Shown here piece by piece: positions 1 to 13,400 of a stretch of 64,000 nt of DNA (the stretch's first letter is position 1; every line of letters starts with the position of its first letter). The DNA lies in NCBI RefSeq assembly GCF_027744825.2, contig NC_071340.1, positions 1,867,501 through 1,931,500 of the forward strand, read 5' to 3'. The translations under genes were made by a program, and so were the position numbers. The notes beneath the pieces are model-generated. The model was given only the letters and a program-made list of their open reading frames with translations, did no database searches and had not been told where the DNA came from. The DNA is from Synchiropus splendidus (Eukaryota; Chordata; Actinopteri; Syngnathiformes; Callionymidae).

Positions 1-188
1 GCGTTCCGGAACCCGCCTTATCTCAGGCTGAAAACGCGTTTCCTGCATTGCGCCATAACTTTGCAGAGAAGCTTCAAAACATGAAAATTTCACCTCCCAC
101 TATCGCAGAAAGGGTCTTTCTAGTAGTTGCACATCAAATCGTAGCAGTCTGAAGTGTTTTTCCAAAGTTATCAAAATCTTTATGTTTG
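1..188. repeat. First complete monomer, used as the phase reference
   Basis: This unit sets the phase for all monomer positions quoted here. The majority sequence I derived by eye has 50 A, 40 C, 36 G and 62 T (about 40% G+C). It contains three 8-bp palindromes: TTCCGGAA (4-11, a BspEI-type core), AACGCGTT (33-40, MluI core) and GAAGCTTC (68-75, HindIII core). A perfect 9-bp inverted pair is formed by ATAACTTTG (55-63) and CAAAGTTAT (163-171). All five CpG dinucleotides lie in the first 38 bp. A run of A then T (AAATTTT, 84-90) and T-rich stretches at 157-161 and 177-181 are the main A/T tracts. This particular copy carries the 'ggaaccc' variant at 8-14 and GAGAAG at 66-71. Confidence 0.9.
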
Positions 189-1907
189 GCGTTCCGGAAC
201 CCACCTTATGTCAGGCTGAAAACGCGTTTTCTGCATTGTGTCATAACTTTGCAGAGAAGCTTCAGAACATGAAATTTTCACATCCCACTATAGCAGAAAG
301 GGTCTTTCTAGTAGTTGCACATCAAATCTTAGCTGTCTGAAGTGTTATTCCAAAGTTATCAACTTTTTTTATTTTTGGCCTTCCGGAATCGACCTTATCT
401 CAGTCTGAAAACACGTTTTCTGCATTGTGCCGTAACTTTGCAGAGAAGCTTCAGAAAATGAAATTTTCACTTCCAACTACAACAGAAAGGGTGTTTCTAG
501 CAGTTGCACATCAAATCTAAGCTGTCTGAAGTGTTTTTCAAATGTTATCAACATTTTATAGTTGGCGTTCCGGAATCAACCTTATCTCAGGCTGAAAACG
601 TGTTTCACGCATTGTGCCATAACTTTACAGGGAAGCTTCAGAATATGAAATGTTCACCTCCCACTGTAGCAGAAAGGGTCTTTCTAGTAGTTGCACATCA
701 AATCGAAGCTGTCTGAAGTGTTTTTGCAAAGTTATCAACATTTTTATGTTTGGCGTTCCGGAATCGACCTTATCTCAGGCTGAAAACGCGTTTTTTGCAT
801 TGTGCCATAACTTTGCATGGATGCTTCCGAACATGAAATTTTCATGTCCCACTATCGCAGAAAGGGTCTTTCTAGTAGTTGGACATCAAATCTAAGCTGT
901 CTGAAGTGTTTTTCCAAAGTTATCAACATTTTTATGTTTGGCATTCCGGAATCGACCTTATCTCAGGCTGACAACGCGTTTTCTGCATTGTGCCATAACT
1001 TTTCAGGGAAGCTACAGAACATGAAATGTTCGCCTCCCTCTATAGCAGAAAGGGTATTTCTCGTAGTTGCACATCAAATCTAAGTTGTCTGAAGTGTTTT
1101 TCCAAAGTTATCAACATTCTTATGTTTGGCGTTCCGGAATCAACCTTATCTCAGACTGAAAACGTGTTTTCTGCATTGCGCCATAACTTTGCAGGGAAAC
1201 TTCAGAACATGAAATTTTCAACTCCAACTACAGCAGAAAGGGTCTTTCTAGTAGTTGCACGTCAAATCTAAGCTGTTTGAAGTGTTTTTCCAAGGTTAAC
1301 ACCATTTTTATGTTTGGCGTTCCAGAAAAAACCTTATCTCAGGCTGAAAACGCGTTTTACGCAATTTGCCATAACTTTGCAGGAAAGCATCAGAACATGA
1401 AATTTTCACATCCCACTATAGAAAAAAGGGTTTTTCTAGGAGTTGCACATCAAATCTAAGCTGTCTGAAGTGTTTTTCCAAAGTTATCAACATTCTTATG
1501 TTTGGCGTTCCGGAATCAACCTTATCTCAGGCTGAAAACGCGTTTTACACATTGTGCCATAACTTTCCAGGAAAGCTTCAGAACATGAAATTTGCAACTC
1601 CCACTATAGCAGAAAGGGTCTTTCTAGTAGTTGCACATCAAATCTAAGCTGTTTGAAGTGTTTTTCCAAAGTTATCAATATTTTTATGTTTGGCGTTCCG
1701 GAATCGACCTTATCTCAGGCTGAAAACGCGTTTTCTGCATTGTGCCATAACTTTTCAGGGAAGCTTCAGAACATGAAATGTTCGCCTCCCACTATAGCAG
1801 ATAGGGTCTTTCTAGTAGTTGCACATCAAATCTAAGCTGTCTGAAGTGTTTTTCCAAAGTTATCAACATTTTTATGTTTGGTGTTCTGGAACCCACCTTA
1901 TCTCAGG
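1..1907. repeat. Left-end segment, first copy of a multi-monomer duplication
   Basis: Bases 1 to about 515 match 3,762 to about 4,276 at an offset of 3,761 bp, including rare variants such as the 'gttattcc' and 'tatttttggcc' forms near 345-380. After a stretch with no partner (about 520-1,080), bases about 1,082-1,907 match about 4,280-5,105 at an offset of 3,198 bp, sharing 'aaggttaacaccat'-type and 'tttccaggaaag' variants. The two offsets differ by 563 bp, almost exactly three monomers. The left edge of this copy lies outside the window. No coding content is supported. Confidence 0.85.
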
Positions 1908-3761
1908 CTCAAAACGCGTTTTTTGCATTGTGCCATTACTTTGCAGGGAGACTTCAGAACATGAAATTTTCTCCTCCCACTATAACAGAAAGGGTATTTC
2001 TAATAGTTGCACATCAAATCTAAGTTGTCGGAAGTGTTTTTCCAAAGTTATCAACATTCTTATGTTTGGCGTTACGGAATCAACCTTATCTCAGACTGAA
2101 AACGTGTTTTCTGCATTGTGCCATAACTTTGCAGGGAAACTTCAGAACATGAAATTTTAACCTCCCACTATAGCAGAAAGGGTCTTTCTAGTAGTTGCAC
2201 ATCAAATCTAAGCTGTCGAAAGTGTTTTTTTAAAGTTATCAACATTTTTATGTTTGGCGTTTCGGAATCGACCTTATCTCAGGCTGAAAACGCGGTTTCT
2301 GCATTGTGCCATTACTTTGCAAGGAAGCTTCAGAACATGAAATTTTAACCTCCCACTATAGCAGAAAAGGTCATTCTAGTAGTTGCACATCAAATCTAAG
2401 CTGTCTTGAAGTGTTTTTCTGAAGTTATCAACATTTTTATGTTTGGCGTTCCGGAACCCACCTTTTCTCAGCCTGAAAACGCGTTTTACATATTTTGCCA
2501 TAACTTTGCAGGGAAGCTTCAGAACATGAAATTTTCACCTCCCACTATAGCAGAAAGGGTATTTCTCGTAGTTGCACATCAAATCTAAGTTGTCTGAAGT
2601 GTTTTTCCAAAGTTATCAACATTCTTATGTTTGGCGTTCCGGAATCAACCTTATCTCAGACTGAAAACGTGTTTTCTGCATTGTGCCATAACTTTGCAGG
2701 GAAACTTCAGAACATGAAATTTTCACCTCCAACTACAGCAGAAAGGGTCTTTCTAGTAGATGCACGTCAAATCTAAACTGTTTGAATTGTTTTTCCAAAG
2801 TTAACACCATTTTTATGTTTGGCGTTCCAGAAACAACCTTTTCTCAGGCTGAAAACGCGTTTTACGCAATTTGCCATAACTTTGCAGGAAAGCCTCAGAA
2901 CATGAAATTTTCACATCCCACTATAGAAAAAAGGGTTTTTCTAGGAGTTGCACATCAAATCTAAGCTGTCTGATGTGTTTTTCCAAAGTTATCAATATTT
3001 TTATGTTTGACGTTCCGGAATCGACCTTATCTCAGGCTGAAAACGCGTTTCCTGCTTTGTGGCATAACTTTGCAGGGAAGCTTCAGAACATGAAATTTTC
3101 ACCTCCCACTGTAGCAGAAAGCGTCTTTCTAGTAGTTTCACATCAAATGTAAGCTGTCTGAAGTGTTTTTCCAAAGTTATCAACATTGTTATGTTTGGCG
3201 TTCCGGAATCAACCTTATCTCAGGCTGAAAACGCGTTTTCTGCATTGTGCCATAACGTTGATAGGAAGTTTCAGAACATGAAATTTTAACCTCCCACTAT
3301 AGCAGAAAAGGTCATTCTAGTAGTTGCACATCAAATCTAAACTGTCTTGAAGTGTTTTTCTAAAGTTATCAACATCTTTATGTTTGGCGTTCCGGAACCC
3401 ATGTTATCTCAGCCTGAAAACGCGTTTTACATAATTTGCCATAACTTTGCAGGGAAGCTTCAGAACATGAAATTTTAATTTCCCACTATAGCAGAAAGGG
3501 TCTTTCTAGTAGTTGCACATCAAATCTAAGCTTTCTGAAGTGTTTTTCAAAGTTATCAACATTCTTATGTTTGGCGTTCCGGAATCAACCTTATCTCAGG
3601 CTGAAAACGCGTTTTACGCATTGTGCCATAACTTTCCAGGAAAGCTTCAGAACATGAAATTTGCAACTCCCACTATAGCAGAAAGGGTCTTTCTGGTAGT
3701 TGCACATCAAATCTAAGCTGTCTGAAGTGTTTTTCCAAAGTTATCAACATTTTTATGTTTG
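1908..3761. repeat. Satellite monomers between the two copies of the left-end segment
   Basis: About ten monomers of the same family. Several carry variants local to the first 7 kb: ATGAAATTTTAACCTCCCAC (about 2,150, 2,340 and 3,270), 'tttacataattttgcc' types, and the 'aaaaaaggg' change near 2,925. A near copy of the 1,270-1,460 monomer sits at about 2,775-2,965, eight monomers downstream. Nothing other than satellite is visible. Confidence 0.85.
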
Positions 3762-5105
3762 GCGTTCCGGAACCCGCCTTATCTCAGGCTGAAAACGCGT
3801 TTCCTGCATTGCGCCATAACTTTGCAGAGAAGCTTCAAAACATGAAAATTTCACCTCCCACTATCGCAGAAAGGGTCTTTCTAGTAGTTGCACATCAAAT
3901 CGTAGCAGTCTGAAGTGTTTTTCCAAAGTTATCAAAATCTTTATATTTGGCGTTCCGGAACCCACCTTATGTCAGGCTGAAAACGCGTTTTCTGCATTGT
4001 GTCATAACTTTGCAGAGAAGCTTCAGAACATGAAATTTTCACATCCCACTATAGCAGAAAGGGTCTTTCTAGTAGTTGCACATCAAATCTTAGCTGTCTG
4101 AAGTGTTATTCCAAAGTTATCAACTTTTTTTATTTTTGGCCTTCCGGAATCGACCTTATCTCAGTCTGAAAACACGTTTTCTGCATTGTGCCGTAACTTT
4201 GCAGAGAAGCTTCAGAAAATGAAATTTTCACTTCCAACTACAACAGAAAGGGTGTTTCTAGCAGTTACACATCAAATCTAAGTTGTCTGAAGTGTTTTTC
4301 CAAAGTTATCAACATTCTTATGTTTGGCGTTCCGGAATCAACCTTATCTCAGACTGAAAACGTGTTTTCTGCATTGCGCCATAACTTTGCAGGGAAACTT
4401 CAGAACATGAAATTTTCAACTCCAACTACAGCAGAAAGGGTCTTTCTAGTAGTTGCACGTCAAATCTAAGCTGTTTGAAGTGTTTTTCCAAGGTTAACAA
4501 CATTTTTATGTTTGGCGTTCCAGAAACAACCTTATCTCAGGCTGAAAACGCGTTTTACGCAATTTGCCATAACTTTGCAGGAAAGCATCAGAACATGAAA
4601 TTTTCACATCCCACTATAGAAAAAAGGGTTTTTCTAGGAGTTGCACATCAAATCTAAGCTGTCTGAAGTGTTTTTCCAAAGTTATCAACATTCTTATGTT
4701 TGGCGTTCCGGAATCAACCTTATCTCAGGCTGAAAACGCGTTTTACGCATTGTGCCATAACTTTCCAGGAAAGCTTCAGAACATGAAATTTGCAACTCCC
4801 ACTATAGCAGAAAGGGTCTTTCTAGTAGTTGCACATCAAATCTAAGCTGTTTGAAGTGTTTTTCCAAAGTTATCAATATTTTTATGTTTGGCGTTCCGGA
4901 ATCGACCTTATCTCAGGCTGAAAACGCGTTTTCTGCATTGTGCCATAACTTTTCAGGGAAGCTTCAGAACATGAAATGTTCGCCTCCCACTATAGCAGAT
5001 AGGGTCTTTCTAGTAGTTGCACATCAAATCTAAGCTGTCTGAAGTGTTTTTCCAAAGTTATCAACATTTTTATGTTTGGTGTTCTGGAACCCACCATATC
5101 TCAGG
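3762..5105. repeat. Second copy of the left-end segment, three monomers shorter
   Basis: This repeats 1-1,907 with a block of about 563 bp missing. The switch lies in the shared tract around 4,270-4,285, where sequence matching 500-515 passes directly into sequence matching 1,080 onward. The duplicate carries few private changes, for example 'tttatatttgg' at about 3,942 against 'tttatgtttgg' at 181. The likely mechanism is exchange between monomers three units apart, either deleting this copy or expanding the first. Homology ends near 5,105, where 'ggctcaaaacgcg' in the first copy is 'ggctgaaaacgtg' here. Confidence 0.85.
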
Positions 5106-7440
5106 CTGAAAACGTGTTTTCTGCATTGTGCCATAACTTTGCAGGGAAGCTTCAGAACGTGAAATTTTCACCTCCCACTATAGCAGAAAGGGTCTTTCTA
5201 GTAGTTGCCCATCAAATGTAAGCTGTCTGAAGTGTTTTTCCAAAGTTATCAACATTTTCATGTTTGGCGTTCTGGGACCCACCTTATCTCAGGCTGAAAA
5301 CGCGTTTGCTGCATTGTGCCATAACTTTGCAGGGAGACTTCAGAACATGAAATTTTCACCTCCCAATATAGCAGAAAGGGTCTTTCTAGTAGTTGCACAT
5401 CAAATCTAAGCTGTCTGAAGTGTTTTTCCAAAGTTATCAACATTCTTATGTTTGGCGTTCCGGAATCAACCTTATCTCAGGCTGAAAATGCGTTTTACGC
5501 ATTGTGCCATAACTTTGCAGGAAAGCATCAGAACATGAAATTTTCAACTCCCACTATAGCAGAAAGGGTCTTTCTAGTAGTTGCACATCAAATCTAAGCT
5601 GTCTGAAGTGTTTTTCCAAGGTTATCAATATTTTTATGTTTGGCGTTCCGGAATCGACCTTATCTCAGGCTGAAAACGCGTTTCCTGCATTGTGGCATAA
5701 CTTTGCAGGGATGATTCACAACATGAAATTTTCACCACCCACTGTAGCAGAAAGGGTATTTCTAGTAGTTGCACATCAAATCTAAGCTGTCTGAAGTGTT
5801 TTTCCAAAGTTATCAACATTTTTATGTTTGGCGTTCTGGAACCCACCTTATCTCAGCCCGAAAACGCGTTTTACATATTTTGCCATAACTTCGCAGGGAA
5901 GCTTCAGAACATTAAATTTTAACATCCCACTATAGCAGAAAGGGTCTTTCTCGTAGTTGCACATCAAATGTAAGCTGTCTGAAGTGTTTTTCCAAAGTTA
6001 TCAACATTTTCATGTTTGGCGTTCTGGAACCCACCTTATCTCAGGCTGAAAACGCGTTTTACATATTTTGCCATAACTTTGCAGGGAAGCTTCAGAACAT
6101 GAAATTTTAACATCCCACTATAGCAGAAAAGGTCATTCTAGTAGTTGCACATCAAATCTAAGCTGTCTTGAAGTGTTTTTCTAAAGTTATCAACATTTTT
6201 ATGTTTGGCGTTCCGGAACCCACCTTATCTCAGCCTGAAAACGCGTTTTACATATTTTGCCATAACTTTGCAGGGAAGCTTCAGAACATGAAATTTTAAC
6301 ATCCCACTATAGCAGAAAGGGTCTTTCTAGTAGTTGCACATCAAATCTAAGCTGTCTGAAGTGTTTTTCCAAAGTTATCAACATTCTTATGTTTGGCGTT
6401 CCGGAATCAACCTTATCTCAGGCTGAAAACGCGTTTTACGCATTGTGCCATAACTTTGCAGGAAAGCTTCAGAACATGAAATTTTCACCACCCACTGTAG
6501 CAGAAAGGGTCTTTCTAGTAGTTGCACATCAAATCTAAGCTGCCTGAAGTGTTTTTCCAAAGTTATCAACATTTTTATGTTTGGCGTTCTGGAACCCACC
6601 TAATCTCAGGCTGAAAACGCGTTTTCTGCATTGTGCCATAACTTTTCAGGGAAGCTACAGAACATGAAATGTTCGCCTCCCACTATAGCAGATAGGGTCT
6701 TTCTAGTAGTTGCACATCAAATGTAAGCTGTCTGAAGTGTTTTTCCAAAGTTATGAACATTTTCATGTTTGGCGTTCTGGGACCCACCTTATCTCAGGCT
6801 GAAAACGCGTTTTCTGCATTGCGCCATAACTTTGCAGGGAGACTTCAGAACATGACATTTTCACCTCCCACTATAGCAGAAAGGGTCTTTCTAGTAGTTG
6901 CACATCAAATCTAAGTTGTCGGAAGTGTTTTTCCAAAGTTATCAACATTCTTATGTTTGGCGTTCCGGAATCAACCTTATCTCAGACTGAAAACGTGTTT
7001 TCTGCATTGTGCCATAACTTTGCAGGGAAACTTCAGAACATGAAATTTTAACCTCCCACTGTAGCAGAAAGGGGCTTTCTAGTAATTGCACACCAAATCT
7101 AAGCTGTCTGAAGTGTTTTTCCAAAGTTATCAACATTCTTATGTTTGGCGTTCCAGAATCGACCTTATCTCAGGCTGAAAACGCTTTTTACGCTTTGTGA
7201 CATAACTTTGCAGGGAAGCTTCAGAAAATGAAATTTTCACCTCCCACTATAGCAAAAAAGGGGTTTTCTCGTAGTTGCATATCAAAATCTCAGCTGTCTG
7301 AAGTGTTTTTCCAAAGTTATCAACATTTTTATGTTTGGCGTTACGGAACCCACCTTATGTCAGGCTGAAAATGCGTTTTCTGCATTGTGCCATAACTTCT
7401 CAGGGAAGCTTCAGAACATGAAATGTTCACCACCCACTAT
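5106..7440. repeat. Satellite monomers with left-block variants
   Basis: About twelve monomers. Local marker variants are frequent: TTTTACATATTTTGCC (5,870, 6,060 and 6,250), CATTTTCATGTTTGG (5,250, 6,005 and 6,760), 'attgtggcataac' (5,690) and 'gttatcaatattttt' (5,622). The same markers reappear about 50 kb away at 56.27-56.95 kb. No genes are visible. Confidence 0.85.
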
Positions 7441-10400
7441 AGCAGAATGGGTCTTTCTAGTAGTTGCACATCAAATCTAAGCTCTCTGAAGTGTTGTTCC
7501 AAAGTTATCAACATTTTTACGTTTGGCGTTCCGGAACCCACCTTATCTCAGGCTGAAAACGCGTTTTGTGCATTGTGCCATAACTTCTCAGGGAAGCTTC
7601 AGAACATGAAATGTTCACCTCCCACTATAGCAGAAAGGGTCTTTCTAGTAGTTGCACATCAAATCTAAGCTGTCTGAAGTGTTTTTCCAAAGTTGTCAAC
7701 ATTTTTATGTTTGGCGTTCCGGAATCGACCTTATCTCAGGCTTAAAACGCGTTTTACGCATTGTGCCATAACTTTGCAGGGAACCTTTAGAACATGAAAT
7801 GTTCACCTCCCACTATAGCAGAAAGGGTCTTTCTAGTAGTTGCACATCAAATCTAAGCTGTTTTAAGTGTTTTTCCAAAGTTATGAACATTTTTATGTTT
7901 GGCGTTCCAGAATCGACTTATCTGAGGCTGAAAACGCGTTTTACGCATTTTGCTATAACTTTGGAGGGAAGCTTCAGAAAATGAAATTTTCACCTCCCAC
8001 AATAGCAGAAAGGGTCTTTCTAGTAGTTGCACATCAAATGTAAGCTCTCTGAAGTGTTGTTCCAAAGTTATCAACATTTTTACGTTTGGCGTTCCGGAAC
8101 CCACCTTATCTCAGGCTGAAAACGCTTTTTGTGCATTGTGCCATAACTTCTCAGGGAAGCTTCAGAACATGAAATGTTCACCTCCCACTATAGCAGAAAG
8201 GGTCTTTCTAGTAGTTGCACATCAAATCTAAGCTGTCTGAAGTGTTTTTCCATAGTTATCAACATTTTTATGTTTGGCGTTCTGGAACCCACGTTATCTC
8301 AGTCTGAAAACGTGTTTTTTGCATTGTGCCACAACTTTGCAGGGAAGCCACAGAAAATGAAATTTTCACCTGCCGCCATAGTAGAAAGGGTCTTTCTAGC
8401 AGTTGCACATCAAATCTAAGCTGTCTGAAGTGGCTTTCCAAAGTTATCAACATTTTTATGTTTGGCCTTCCGGAATCAACCTTATCTCAGGCTGAACACC
8501 CGTTTTCTGCATTGTGCCATATCTTTGCAGGGATGCATCAGAACATGACATTTTAAAGTTCCACTACAGCAGAAAAGGTCTTTCTAGTAGTTGCACATCA
8601 AATCTAAGCTGCCTGAAGTGTTTTTCCAAAGTTATTAACATTTTTATGTTTGGCGTTCCGGAACCCACCTTATCTCAGGCTGAAAACGCGTTTTCTGCAT
8701 TGTGCCATAACTTTGCAGGGAAGCTTCAGAACTTGAAATTTTCACCTCCCACTATAGCAGAAAGAGTCTGTCTTGTAGTTGCACATCAAATCTAAGCTGT
8801 CTGAAGTGTTTTTCCAAAGTTATGAACATTTTTATGTTTGGCGTTCCGGAACCCTCCTTATCTCAGGCTGAAAACGTGTTTTCTGCATTGTGCCATAACT
8901 TTGTAGGGAAGCTTCAGAACATGAAATTTTCACCTCCCACTATAGCAGAAAGGGTCTTTCTAGTACTTGCACATCAAATCTAAGCTGTCTGAAGTGTATT
9001 TCAAAAGTTATCAACTTTTTTATGTTTGGCGTTCCTGAATGGACCTTTTCTCAGGCTGAAAACGCGTTTCACGCATTGTTCCATAACTTTGCAGGGAAGC
9101 TTCAGAACATGAAATTTTCACCTCTCAGAATGGCAGAAAGGGTCTTTCTAGTAGTTGCACATCAATCTAAGCTGTCTGAAGTGTTTTTCCAGAATTATCA
9201 ACATTTTTATGTTTGGCGTTCCGGAATCGACCTTATCTCTGGCTGAAAACGCGTTTTACGCATGGTGCCATAACTTTGCAGGGAAGCTTCAGAACATGAA
9301 ATGTTCACCTCCCACTATAGCAGAAAGGGTCTTTCAAGTAGTTGCACATCAAATCTAAGCTGTCTGAAGTGTTTTTTCAAAGTTATCTACCTTTTTATGT
9401 TTGGCGTTCTGGAACCCACCTTATCTCAGGCTGAAAACGCGTTTTACGCATGGTGCCATAACTTTGCAGGGAAGCTTCAGAACATCGAATTTTCACCTCC
9501 CACAATGGCTGAAAGGGTCTTTCTAGTAGTTGCACATCAAATCTAAGCTGTCTGAAGTGTTTTTCCAGAATTATCAACATTTTTATGTTTGGCGTTCCGG
9601 AATCGACCTTATCTCTGGCTGAAAACGCGTTTTACGCATGGTGCCATAACTTTGCAGTGAACCTTCAGAACATCGAATTTTCACCTCCCACTATAGCAGA
9701 AAGGGTCTTTCTAGTAGTAGCACATGATATCTAAGCTGTCTGAAGTGTTTTTCAAAAGTTATCAACATTCTTATGTTTTGCGTTCCGGAATCGACCTTAT
9801 CTCAGGCTGAAAACGCGTTTTCTGCACTGTGCCATAACTTTGCAGGGATGCTTCAGAACATGAAATGTTCACCTCCCACTATAGCAGAAAGGGTCTTTCA
9901 AGTAGTTGCACATCAAATCTATGCTGTCTGAAGTGTTTTTCCAAAGTTGTAAACATTTTTATGTTTGGCGTTCTGAAACCCACATTATCTCAGGTTGAAA
10001 ACGTGTTTTCTGCATTGTGCCATAACTTTGCATGAAACTTCAGAATATGAAATTTTAACCTGCCACTATTGCAGAAAGGGTCTTTCTAGTAGTTGCAGAT
10101 CAAATCTAAGCTGTCTGAAGTGTTTTTCCAAAGTTAACAACATTTTTATGTTTGGCGTTCTGGAACCCACCTTATCACAGTCTGAAAACGTGTTTTTTGC
10201 ATTCTGCCATAACTTTGCAGGGAAGCCTCAGAAGATGAAAATTTCACCTGCCGCTATAGCAGAAAGGGTCTTTCTAGTAGTTGCACATCAAATCTATGCT
10301 GTCTGAAGTGTTTTTCCAAAGTTATCAAAATCTTTATGTTTGGCGTTCTGGAACCCACCTTATCTCAGTCTGATAACTTCTTTTCTGGATTGTGCCATAA

Positions 10401-13400
10401 CTTTGCAAGAAAGCCTCAGAACATGAAATTTTCACCTCCCACTATAGCAGAAAGGGTCTTTCTAGTAGTTGCACATCAAATCTAAGCTGTCTGAAGTGTT
10501 TTTCCAAAGTTATCAAAATCTTTATGTTTGGCGTTCCGGAATCGACCTTATCTCAGGCTGAAAACGCGTTTTACGCATTGTGCCATAACTTTCCAGGGAA
10601 GCTTCAGAACATCGAATTTTCACCACCCACTGTAGCAGAAAGGGTCTTTCTAGTAGTTGCACATCAAATCTAAGCTGTCTGAAGTGTTTTTCCAAAGTTA
10701 TCAACATTTTTATGTTTGGCGTTCCGGAATCGACCTTTATCTGAGGGTGAAAACGCGTTTTCCGCATTGTGCCATAACTTTGCAGGGAAGCTTCAGAACA
10801 TCGAATTTTCACCACCCACTATAGCAGAAATGGTCTTTCTCCTACTTGCACGTCAAATCTGAGCTGTCTGAAGTGTTTTTTCCAAAGTTATCAACATTTT
10901 TATGTTTAGCCTTCTGGTACCCACCTTATATCAGGCTGAAGATGCGTTTTCTGCATTGTGCCATAACTTTGCAGGGAAGCTTCAGAACATGAAATTTTCA
11001 CCTCCCACTATAGCAGAAAGGGTCTTTATAGTAGTTTCACGTGAAACCTAAGCTGTCTGAAGTGTTTTTCCAATGTTATCAACATTTTTATGTTTGGCGT
11101 TCTGGAACCCACCTTATCTCAGTCTGAAAACGTATTTTCTGGATTGTGCCATAACTTTGCAGGGAAGCCTCAGAACATGAAATTTTCACCTCCCACTATA
11201 GTAGAAAGGGTCTTTCTAGTAGTTGCACATCAAATCTAAGCTGTTTGAAGTGTTTTTCCAAAGTTATCAACATTTTTATGTTTGGCGTTCCGGAATCGAC
11301 CTTATCTCAGGCTGAAAACGCGTTTACGCATTGTGCATTAACTTTCCAGGGAAGCTTCAGAACATCGAATTTTCACCACCCACGATAGCAGAAAGGGTCT
11401 TTCTAGTAGTTGCACATCAAATCTAAGCTGTCTGCAGTGTTTTTCCAAAGTTATCAACATTTTTAGGTTTGGCGTTCCGGAATCGACCTTATCTCAGGCT
11501 GAAAACGCGTTTTACGCATTGTGCCATAACTTTGCAGGGAAGCTTCAGAACATCGAATTTTCACCACCCACTATAGGAGAAAGGGTCTTTCTAGTAATGG
11601 CTCATCAAAGCTAAGCTGTCTGAAGTGTTTTTCCAAACTTATCAACATTTTTATGTTTGGCGTTCTGGAACCCACCTTATCTCAGGCTGTAAACGCTTTT
11701 TTTTGCATTCTGCCATAACTTTGCAGGGAATCTTCAGAACATGAAATTTTCATATCCCGCTATAGCAGAAAGGGTCTTTCTAGTAGTTGCACATCAAATC
11801 TAAGCTGTCTGAAGTGTTTTTCCAAAGTTATAAACATTTTTATGTATGGCGTTACGGAATCGACCTTATCTCAGGCTGAAAACGCGTTTTCTGCATTGTG
11901 CCATAACTTTGCAGGGAATCTTCAGAACATGAAATTTTCACCTCCCACTATAGCAGAAAGGGTCTTTTTAGTAGTTGCACATCAAATCTAAGCTGTTTGA
12001 AGTCTTTTTCCAAAGTTATCAACATTTTTATGCTTGGCGTTCCGAAACCCACCTTATCTCAGGCTGAAAACGCGTTTTCTGCATTGTGCCATAACTTTGC
12101 AGGGAAGCTTCAAAACATGAATTTTTTACCTCCCACTATAGCAGAAAGGGTCTTTCTAGTAGTTGCACATCAAATCTATGCTGTCTGAAGTGTTTTTCCA
12201 AGGTTATCAACTTTTTTTATGTTGGCGTTCTGGAATCGACCTTATCTCAGGCTGAAAACGCGTTTTTCGCATTGTGCCATAAATTTGCAAGGAAGCTTCA
12301 GAACATGAAAATTTCACTTGCCACTACAGCAGAAATCGTCTTTCTAGTAGTTGCACATCAAATCTAAGCTGTCTGAAGTGTTTTTCCAAAGTTATCAACA
12401 TTTTTATGTTTGGGGTTCCGGAATCTATCTTATCTCAGGCTAAAAATGCGTTTTATGCATTGTGCCATAACTTTGCAGGGAAGCTTCAGAACATGACATT
12501 TTCACTTCCCACTATATCGGAAAGAGTCTTTCTAGTAGTTGCACATCAAATCTAAGATGTCTGAAGTGTTTTTCCAAAGTTATCAACATTTTTATGTTTG
12601 GCGTTCCGGAATCGATCTTATCTCAGGCTAAAAATACGTTTTCTGCATTGTGCTATAACTTTGCAGGGAAGGTTCAGAACATGACATTTCCACATCCCAC
12701 TATAGCAGAAAGGGTCTTTCAAGTAGTTGCACATCAAATCTAAGCTGTCTGAAGTGTTTTTCAAAAGTTATCAACTTTTTTATGTTTGGCGTTCCGGAAC
12801 CGACCTTATCTCAGGCTGAAAACTCATTTTTTCGCATTGTGCCATAAATTTGCAAGGAAGCTTCAGAACATGAAAATTTCACTTGCCACTACAGCAGAAA
12901 TCGTCTTTCTAGTAGTTGCACATCAAATCTAAACTGTCTGAAGTGTTTTTCCAAAGTTATCAACTTTTTTATGTTTGGCGTTCCGGAATCGACTTTATCT
13001 CAGGCTGAAAACGCGTTTTACGCATTGTGCCATAAATTTGCAGGGAAGCTTCAGAACATGAAATTTTCACTTCCCACTGTATCAGAAAGAGTGTTTCTAG
13101 TAGTTGCTCATCAAATCTAAGCTGTCTGAAGTGTATTTCGAAAGTTATCAACATTTTTATGTTTGGCGTTGTAGAACTCACCTTATGTCAGGCTGAAAAT
13201 GCGTTTTCTGCATTGTGCCATAACTTTGCAGGGAAGCTTCAGAACATGAAATTTTCACCTCCCGCTATAGCAGAAAGGGTGTTTCTAGTTGTTGCATTTC
13301 AAATCTAAGCTGTCTGAACTGTCTTTCGAAAGTTATCAACATTTTTATGTTTGGCGTTCCGGAATCGACCTTATCTCAGCCTGAAAACGCGTTTTCCGCA

